A stretch of 64,000 nucleotides of DNA from Rhodoblastus sphagnicola (lineage in GTDB: Bacteria; Pseudomonadota; Alphaproteobacteria; Rhizobiales; Beijerinckiaceae), in the NCBI RefSeq assembly GCF_002937075.1, contig NZ_NHSJ01000138.1, positions 1 through 64,000 on the forward strand. The letters are read 5' to 3'. The position numbers were made by a program, and so were the translations under genes. Below, in pieces: positions 59,704-64,000 of the stretch. The notes beneath the pieces are model-generated. The model saw only the letters and a list, made by a program, of their open reading frames with translations. It was not told the DNA's origin and did not search any database. Position 1 is the stretch's first letter. Every line of letters starts with the position of its first letter.

Positions 59704-61314
59704 ATGTCCGCCTATGCACCGCTTTTTCCTCTCGGCAAGGATGAAACGCCTTATCGAAAACTGACCGACAAGGGCGTGCGCGTCGAAAAATTCGACGGCG
59801 AGGAGATTCTTGTGGTGGAGCCCGAATCCATCCGCCTGCTCGCCGAGACCGCGATGGGCGACATCAACCAGTTGCTGCGTCCGGGCCATCTCGCGCAGCT
59901 TAGAAAAATTCTCGACGACCCCGAAGCGACAGGGAACGACAAGTTCGTCGCCTTCGATCTGTTGAAGAACGCCAATATCGCCGCCGGCGGCGTGCTGCCC
60001 ATGTGCCAGGACACCGGCACCGCCATCATTCTCGGCAAGAAGGGCCGTCGCGTTTTCACCAAGGGCGGCGACGAGGAGGCTTTGGCGCAGGGCGTCAAGG
60101 ACGCCTACGAGAAGAAGAACCTGCGCTATTCGCAACTCGCGCCGCTCTCCATGTTCGTGGAGAAGAACACCGGCGACAATCTGCCCGCCCAGATCGACAT
60201 CGTTCAAGAGGGCGAGGATTATTACAAGTTCCTGTTCATGGCCAAGGGCGGCGGCTCCGCCAACAAGACCTATCTGGTCCAGGGCGTGCCTTCCATGCTC
60301 AACCACGACCGGTTGCTGGAGGTCCTCAAGAAGCAGATTCTGGCGCTCGGCACCGCCGCCTGCCCGCCCTATCACCTCGCCATCGTCATTGGCGGCCTGT
60401 CGGCGGAGCTGAACCTCAAGACGGTCAAGCTCGCTTCCGCTCATTATCTCGACGCCCTGCCGACCGAAGGCGGCGAAGACGCCCACGCCTTCCGCGACCT
60501 GGCTCTCGAGGCCGAAATCCACAAACTGACGCAAGACCTCGGCGTCGGCGCGCAGTTTGGCGGAAAATACTTCTGCCACGATGTCCGGGTGATCCGCCTG
60601 CCGCGCCACGGCGCCTCGCTGCCGATCGGCATCGGCGTGTCCTGCTCGGCCGATCGCCAGTGCCTAGGCAAGATCACGCGGGACGGCGTGTACATCGAGG
60701 AACTGGAGCGCGATCCCGCGAAATATCTCCCGGCGGTGGAAGGCGAATTCGGCGGCGACGTCATCAGGATCGATCTGAACCAGCCGATGAAGGATGTGCT
60801 GGCGACGCTCAGCCAATATCCGGTGAAAACCCGGCTGTCGCTCACCGGCACGATCATCGTCGCCCGCGATCTCGCCCATGCGAAGATTCGCGAGCGGCTG
60901 GAGAAGGGCGAACCCATGCCCGACTATCTCAAGAACCATCCTGTCTATTACGCGGGACCGGCGAAGACCCCGCCGGGCTATGCCTCCGGTTCGTTCGGGC
61001 CGACCACGGCCGGGCGCATGGACGCCTATGTCGATCTGTTCCAGTCTCATGGCGGATCGATGGTGATGCTCGCCAAGGGCAACCGCTCCGCGCAGGTGAC
61101 GCAAGCCTGCCAGAAGCACGGCGGCTTCTATCTCGGCTCGATCGGCGGGCCCGCCGCGCGTCTGGCGCAGGACTGCATCCGGAAGGTGGAGTTGCTCGAA
61201 TATCCCGAACTCGGCATGGAAGCGATCTGGAAGATCGAAGTCGAGAATTTCCCGGCCTTCATCGTGGTGGACGACAAGGGCAATGACTTCTTCAGGGAGC
61301 TGAACCTCGTGTGA
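59704..61314 (+). CDS. class I fumarate hydratase (iron-sulfur type)
   Basis: Hydrates fumarate to malate using an oxygen-sensitive [4Fe-4S] cluster. The 536-residue fusion contains both the alpha and beta domains of class I enzymes. Cluster cysteines are expected at Cys101 (MCQDTGTA), in KYFCHDVRV and in VSCSADRQC. Substrate-site segments SGSxxT-like ([15 protein letters not shown]) and the C-terminal VDDKGNDFF are typical. The start has GGGGATA upstream. It heads a possible operon with the two NTF2-like genes. A dyad (AGTTGAGCGCTTAACT) occurs in the 185-bp spacer before it. Confidence 0.95.
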   Translation: MSAYAPLFPLGKDETPYRKLTDKGVRVEKFDGEEILVVEPESIRLLAETAMGDINQLLRPGHLAQLRKILDDPEATGNDKFVAFDLLKNANIAAGGVLPMCQDTGTAIILGKKGRRVFTKGGDEEALAQGVKDAYEKKNLRYSQLAPLSMFVEKNTGDNLPAQIDIVQEGEDYYKFLFMAKGGGSANKTYLVQGVPSMLNHDRLLEVLKKQILALGTAACPPYHLAIVIGGLSAELNLKTVKLASAHYLDALPTEGGEDAHAFRDLALEAEIHKLTQDLGVGAQFGGKYFCHDVRVIRLPRHGASLPIGIGVSCSADRQCLGKITRDGVYIEELERDPAKYLPAVEGEFGGDVIRIDLNQPMKDVLATLSQYPVKTRLSLTGTIIVARDLAHAKIRERLEKGEPMPDYLKNHPVYYAGPAKTPPGYASGSFGPTTAGRMDAYVDLFQSHGGSMVMLAKGNRSAQVTQACQKHGGFYLGSIGGPAARLAQDCIRKVELLEYPELGMEAIWKIEVENFPAFIVVDDKGNDFFRELNLV

Positions 61315-61329
61315 GGATCAGGAGCGCCG

Positions 61330-61770
61330 ATGCAGAGCCTGCAAAACCTTGCGCGAATCGCCAGTGTGGATCGTGAACTCTTCGAAACGCGCATTCATTA
61401 CATGCTGGATTTGTGCTCCCAGGGAAATCTGGACGGCATTGTCGACCATTTCTCCGAAGACATCTCCTACCAGATGATCGGCAACTGGAGCATGTTTCCC
61501 TATGCCGGGCCTGTCAGGGGCAAGGCGGCCGTCAAACATGCGTTCGCTGGCGTTTTCACCCATTTCCAGAGCCAGGGTTCGACCGTTCACGACATTGTCG
61601 TGGACGGCGACAAAGTCGCCGTGCGTCGCACGACCATCCTGCGCAATCTCGGCACGGGCCGCGCCGATGGCATCGCCATCGTGGATTTCCTCCGCTTTCG
61701 CGACGGCCTCGTCACTGAACTGACGGAAGTGCTGGACTCGCTCGCCATGGCGCGCCTCGAGGAGGGTTGA
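61330..61770 (+). CDS. NTF2-like (SnoaL-type) protein, first of a tandem pair
   Basis: A 146-residue protein with the cone-like NTF2 fold: an N-terminal helix (FETRIHYMLDLCSQGNLDGI), the FSEDISYQMIGNW strand, the GPVRGKAAV segment and C-terminal strands (FLRFRDGLVTELTEVLDS). Such proteins are ligand-binding or isomerase-like. AGGAGC precedes ATG 61330, 15 bp after fumarase. The next gene is its paralog. No catalytic residues can be assigned. Confidence 0.85.
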   Translation: MQSLQNLARIASVDRELFETRIHYMLDLCSQGNLDGIVDHFSEDISYQMIGNWSMFPYAGPVRGKAAVKHAFAGVFTHFQSQGSTVHDIVVDGDKVAVRRTTILRNLGTGRADGIAIVDFLRFRDGLVTELTEVLDSLAMARLEEG

Positions 61771-62211
61771 TTGCGCGGCAAGGAAGCGCTCGACGCGCTG
61801 GCGCAGGTTGATCGAGACCTGATCGAAACCCGCCTTCGCCTTCTGGTCGACCTGCGCGCTGAGAACGATCTGCGCGCCATGATGGAATATGCCGCCGAGG
61901 ACATTGTCTTCGATGTGCGCGGCAACTGGATGGCCCTGCCCTCCATGGGGCCGATCCGGGGCAAGGCCAATGTGGCGAGAGCTCTGATTTCCCTCACAAC
62001 GCAATACGAAAACCTCGGCTCGACGCTGCATGATCTCCTGATCGACGGTGAGCGGGTCGCAATGCGGCGCACCGCCCGCGTGCGCCATCGCGGAACCAAC
62101 CGCGTCGCCGATGTTCAGATCGTGGACTTCGTGCGTTTCCGGGATGGACTGGTCGTCTCGTTGTCGGAGGTGTCCGATTCCCTCGCTTTGGCGCGGCTCG
62201 ACGAGTTCTGA
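61771..62211 (+). CDS. NTF2-like (SnoaL-type) protein, second of a tandem pair
   Basis: A 146-residue paralog of the preceding gene with the same length and order of motifs: DRDLIETRLRLLVDLR, a strand ending in VRGNWMALP, GPIRGKANVA, LGSTLHDLLIDGERVAMRR and FVRFRDGLVVSLSEVSDS. A TTG start at 61771 directly follows the previous stop, and GGAGG for it lies inside the end of the previous gene. The pair arose by tandem duplication and has diverged, so they may form a heterodimer. Function unknown. Confidence 0.83.
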   Translation: MRGKEALDALAQVDRDLIETRLRLLVDLRAENDLRAMMEYAAEDIVFDVRGNWMALPSMGPIRGKANVARALISLTTQYENLGSTLHDLLIDGERVAMRRTARVRHRGTNRVADVQIVDFVRFRDGLVVSLSEVSDSLALARLDEF

Positions 62212-62220
62212 GCTCGCGTT

Positions 62221-62517
62221 TCAGCGCACGATGATCTCGAAGCGAACGCGTCCTCGGGGCGCCGGCTTCCGAACCATCCCCGGCGGCAAGGAACGGCCGG
62301 TCATCTTTTCCGAGGCCGGACGCGGCACGCGCCGGGCGTTCTCGGGCGCGAACGCGCGCGAAGGCGCCTTCGAGGAGGGCCTGTGGCGGGCCACCGGGCC
62401 GGACCCCGCCAGACAGTAATTGTAGGCGTCGGCGTCAGTGTATTTGGCGCAGGGGTCCGCCGCCCTGGCGGCGTCCGCGCAGCATATCAGCAGCAACAGG
62501 GCGGCGAACAGACGCAT
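62221..62517 (-). CDS. small secreted protein
   Basis: A 98-residue precursor. The signal peptide (MRLFAALLLLICCADAARA) is followed by a cysteine-containing mature N terminus (DPCAKYTDADAYNYCLAG), a possible disulfide pair, then a basic, proline-rich, probably disordered tail (SSKAPSR, APENARRVPRP, PRGRVRFEIIVR). Its ATG overlaps the stop of the 38-codon upstream gene (TGATG), so it is translated by coupling. It converges on the NTF2-like pair. No family was recognised. Confidence 0.75.
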   Translation of the reverse strand: MRLFAALLLLICCADAARAADPCAKYTDADAYNYCLAGSGPVARHRPSSKAPSRAFAPENARRVPRPASEKMTGRSLPPGMVRKPAPRGRVRFEIIVR

Positions 62518-62633
62518 CAGCGGTTGGACGCGGCAAAGGACGAGGCGGTCCAGCGGACCATCTCGCCACCAAAAACGCCATCCGGCGCGACATCCGACGT
62601 CAGCGGATCATCACGGCGGAATTTTTCAGCCAT
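62517..62633 (-). CDS. 38-residue small protein between pheT and the secreted protein gene
   Basis: A small frame below usual length limits: it starts ATG 62633 with GGGAGGCGAGG immediately upstream and codes for MAEKFRRDDPLTSD and a further 24 residues (VAPDGVFGGEMVRW, TASSFAASNR), and its TGA overlaps the next ATG. The excellent ribosome site and the stop-start overlap argue that it is a real translated gene. It starts 18 bp after the pheT stop. It has no membrane segment. Function unknown; a coupling or leader role is possible. Confidence 0.6.
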   Translation of the reverse strand: MAEKFRRDDPLTSDVAPDGVFGGEMVRWTASSFAASNR

Positions 62634-62651
62634 CCTCGCCTCCCGGTGGCG

Positions 62652-64000
62652 TTAACCGCGCAAGGCGCCCCCCGTTTTCTTGGCGACCTCCGCGACGATC
62701 TTGCCGCTGAGGGCCTCGATCTCGAGGTCCGTCAGGGTTTTTTCGCGGGGCTGAAGCGTCACGTTGAGCGCCACGGACTTTTTGCCCGAGGGAACGCCCG
62801 GGCCTTCATAAAGATCGAACACGCCGACATTGACGATCATGTGACGATCGGCGCCCTGCGCCGCCTTGATCAGATCGGCCGCCTTGACGTCGTGGTCGAC
62901 GATGAAGGCGAAATCACGCTCCAGCGGCTGGAAGTCGGACAGGTCCAGCTTCGGCTTGGCGCGGGTCGGCTTGGCCTTCGGCGCCGGCAGCGCGTCGAGC
63001 AGGATTTCGAAGGCGACCAGAGGCCCGGTCGCATCGAGGGTTTCCAAAGCGCGGGGGTGCAGTTCGCCGAACCAGCCCAAAATATTTTTCGGGCCGAATT
63101 GCAGCGTGGCCGAGCGACCGGGATGGAGAAAGGCCGGGCCGCCGGGAACCAGTTGCACGGCCTGCGCCGAAACGCCAAGCGCCGAAAGCAAGGCGAACAG
63201 ATCGGCCTTGACGTCGAACACATCGACGGGGCCGGCCTTGCCGTCCCAGTGACGGCCCGCGCCCGCCGGCTTGGCGGTTCCGCGCCGCAGGCCGCTCGCG
63301 GCGATGAACTGGCCGTTCTCGGCGTCGGTTTTGAAAATCTGGCCGACCTCGAACAGGGCGATGTCGCCGAGTCCTCGCGCGGCATTGGCTTTCGCCGCCG
63401 CGATCAGGCCGGGGATCAGGCTCGGGCGCATGTCCGACAGATCGGCGGCGATGGGGTTGGCCAGCGCCAGTTCCGGCGCGCCGCCGCCGAAAAGCTCGGC
63501 TTGCGGCTTGGAGATGAAGGACCAGGTGACGGCCTCCACCAGACCGCGCGCGGCCAGCGCCCGGCGCGACCCGCGCACCCGCCGCTGCAACAGGGTCAGG
63601 ACCGGACCAGCCACCGCGCCGTCGCGTTCAAGCGGCGTCGGGGTGACGCGGTCGAGGCCGGCGAGGCGGATGATTTCCTCGACAAGATCGGCCTTGCCCT
63701 CGATGTCCGGGCGCCAGCTCGGGGCGCGCACCTGAATGTGGCCGGCGTTGCCGGGCTGCGCGGCCAAGGCGAAGCCGAGTTCCTCCAGCTTCGCCGCCAT
63801 GTCGCTGGGATCGAGCGACACGCCGGTCAGGCGCCGCACCTCGGCGAAGGGGAAATCGATGGCCTCGGCGGGCGCGGGCAGGGCGCCGGCGACGGCGATC
63901 TCCGACGCTTCGCCGCCGCAGAGGTCGAGCGCCAGGCGCGTCGCCAGTTCGAGGCCGGGCACGGTGAATTCGGGATCGACGCCGCGCTCGAAGCGATAGC
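62652..64000 (-). CDS. pheT: phenylalanyl-tRNA synthetase beta subunit, N terminus beyond window edge
   Basis: Tetrameric synthetase charging tRNA-Phe. Only about the C-terminal 449 residues are present. The B3/B4-type end (RYRFERGVDPEF), the B5 domain (FPFAEVRRLTGVSLDPSDM), the catalytic-like core (RRVRGSRRALAARGLVEAVTWSF) and the C-terminal anticodon-binding FDX-ACB domain (LSDFQPLERDFAFIVDHDV with NVTLQPREKTLTD) are visible. The gene runs off the right edge; pheS would be expected upstream. Two small genes follow it. Confidence 0.95.
   Translation of the reverse strand, partial: YRFERGVDPEFTVPGLELATRLALDLCGGEASEIAVAGALPAPAEAIDFPFAEVRRLTGVSLDPSDMAAKLEELGFALAAQPGNAGHIQVRAPSWRPDIEGKADLVEEIIRLAGLDRVTPTPLERDGAVAGPVLTLLQRRVRGSRRALAARGLVEAVTWSFISKPQAELFGGGAPELALANPIAADLSDMRPSLIPGLIAAAKANAARGLGDIALFEVGQIFKTDAENGQFIAASGLRRGTAKPAGAGRHWDGKAGPVDVFDVKADLFALLSALGVSAQAVQLVPGGPAFLHPGRSATLQFGPKNILGWFGELHPRALETLDATGPLVAFEILLDALPAPKAKPTRAKPKLDLSDFQPLERDFAFIVDHDVKAADLIKAAQGADRHMIVNVGVFDLYEGPGVPSGKKSVALNVTLQPREKTLTDLEIEALSGKIVAEVAKKTGGALRG

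Overview
This window is a stretch of high-GC chromosome (about 63-66% G+C by eye) from an alphaproteobacterium, almost certainly of the order Hyphomicrobiales (Rhizobiales). The evidence is conserved gene order: nfu-tsaB-rimI, miaB-phoH-ybeY-corC-lnt-HTH-metK-trmB, mutM facing ubiE-ubiB-coaBC, hisD-UPF0262-phosphatase, and a PEP carboxykinase gene facing chvI-chvG-hprK-EIIA-HPr. A polyhydroxyalkanoate-associated protein, a GTP-type PEP carboxykinase and the porin types would suit a Beijerinckiaceae/Methylocystaceae-like bacterium, but that family placement is a weak inference. No rRNA, tRNA, CRISPR array or prophage was seen.

Layout. 1-0.65 kb: the end of an IS66-family element inserted in an IS1182-like transposase gene that is itself frameshifted. 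1.0-4.0 kb: GDP-mannose synthesis (manC, manB). 4.0-5.4 kb: a manganese transporter behind a perfect palindrome. 5.4-10.5 kb: a minus-strand operon (unknown protein, Atm1-like ABC exporter, rpiA, DUF2059 protein, gor). 10.7-18.1 kb: two outer-membrane porins, a GNAT acetyltransferase, pyrophosphatase, glucokinase and a SulP anion transporter. 18.2-25.1 kb: leuB, a secreted GyrI-like protein, dapF-mtaB, two unknown envelope proteins and trpS. 25.2-36.0 kb: the conserved Fe-S/tRNA-modification/ribosome-maturation/lipoprotein cluster through metK-trmB. 36.0-46.1 kb: a metallopeptidase, mutM, ubiquinone and CoA biosynthesis, hisD, a phosphatase, a phosphopantetheinyl transferase, mtnA and an amidotransferase. 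46.2-56.0 kb: an ABC-F ATPase, pgi, the regulatory PTS plus HprK and ChvG-ChvI, then pckG. 56.1-64.0 kb: a small AT-rich island, a CoA-transferase, a PHA-linked protein, a solitary vsr endonuclease, class I fumarase with two tandem NTF2-like proteins, and the end of pheT followed by two small genes.

How the genes fit together. Many enzymes serve central carbon flow around hexose phosphates and C4 acids: glk, pgi, rpiA, manB/manC, pckG, fumA and the acyl-CoA transferase. The PTS phosphorelay, HprK and ChvG-ChvI sit beside the gluconeogenic pckG, so envelope and carbon status are probably read out together, as known for rhizobial ChvI regulation. The rest is core housekeeping: tRNA modification, amino-acid synthesis and envelope maintenance.

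I did not find a clearly new multi-gene system. The best leads are a 38-codon gene translationally coupled to a small secreted protein behind pheT, a hairpin abutting the trpS start codon, a GTP-type PEP carboxykinase at the locus where rhizobia keep the ATP type, a vsr gene without its methyltransferase, a tandem NTF2-like pair behind fumarase, and several perfect dyads in promoter regions.
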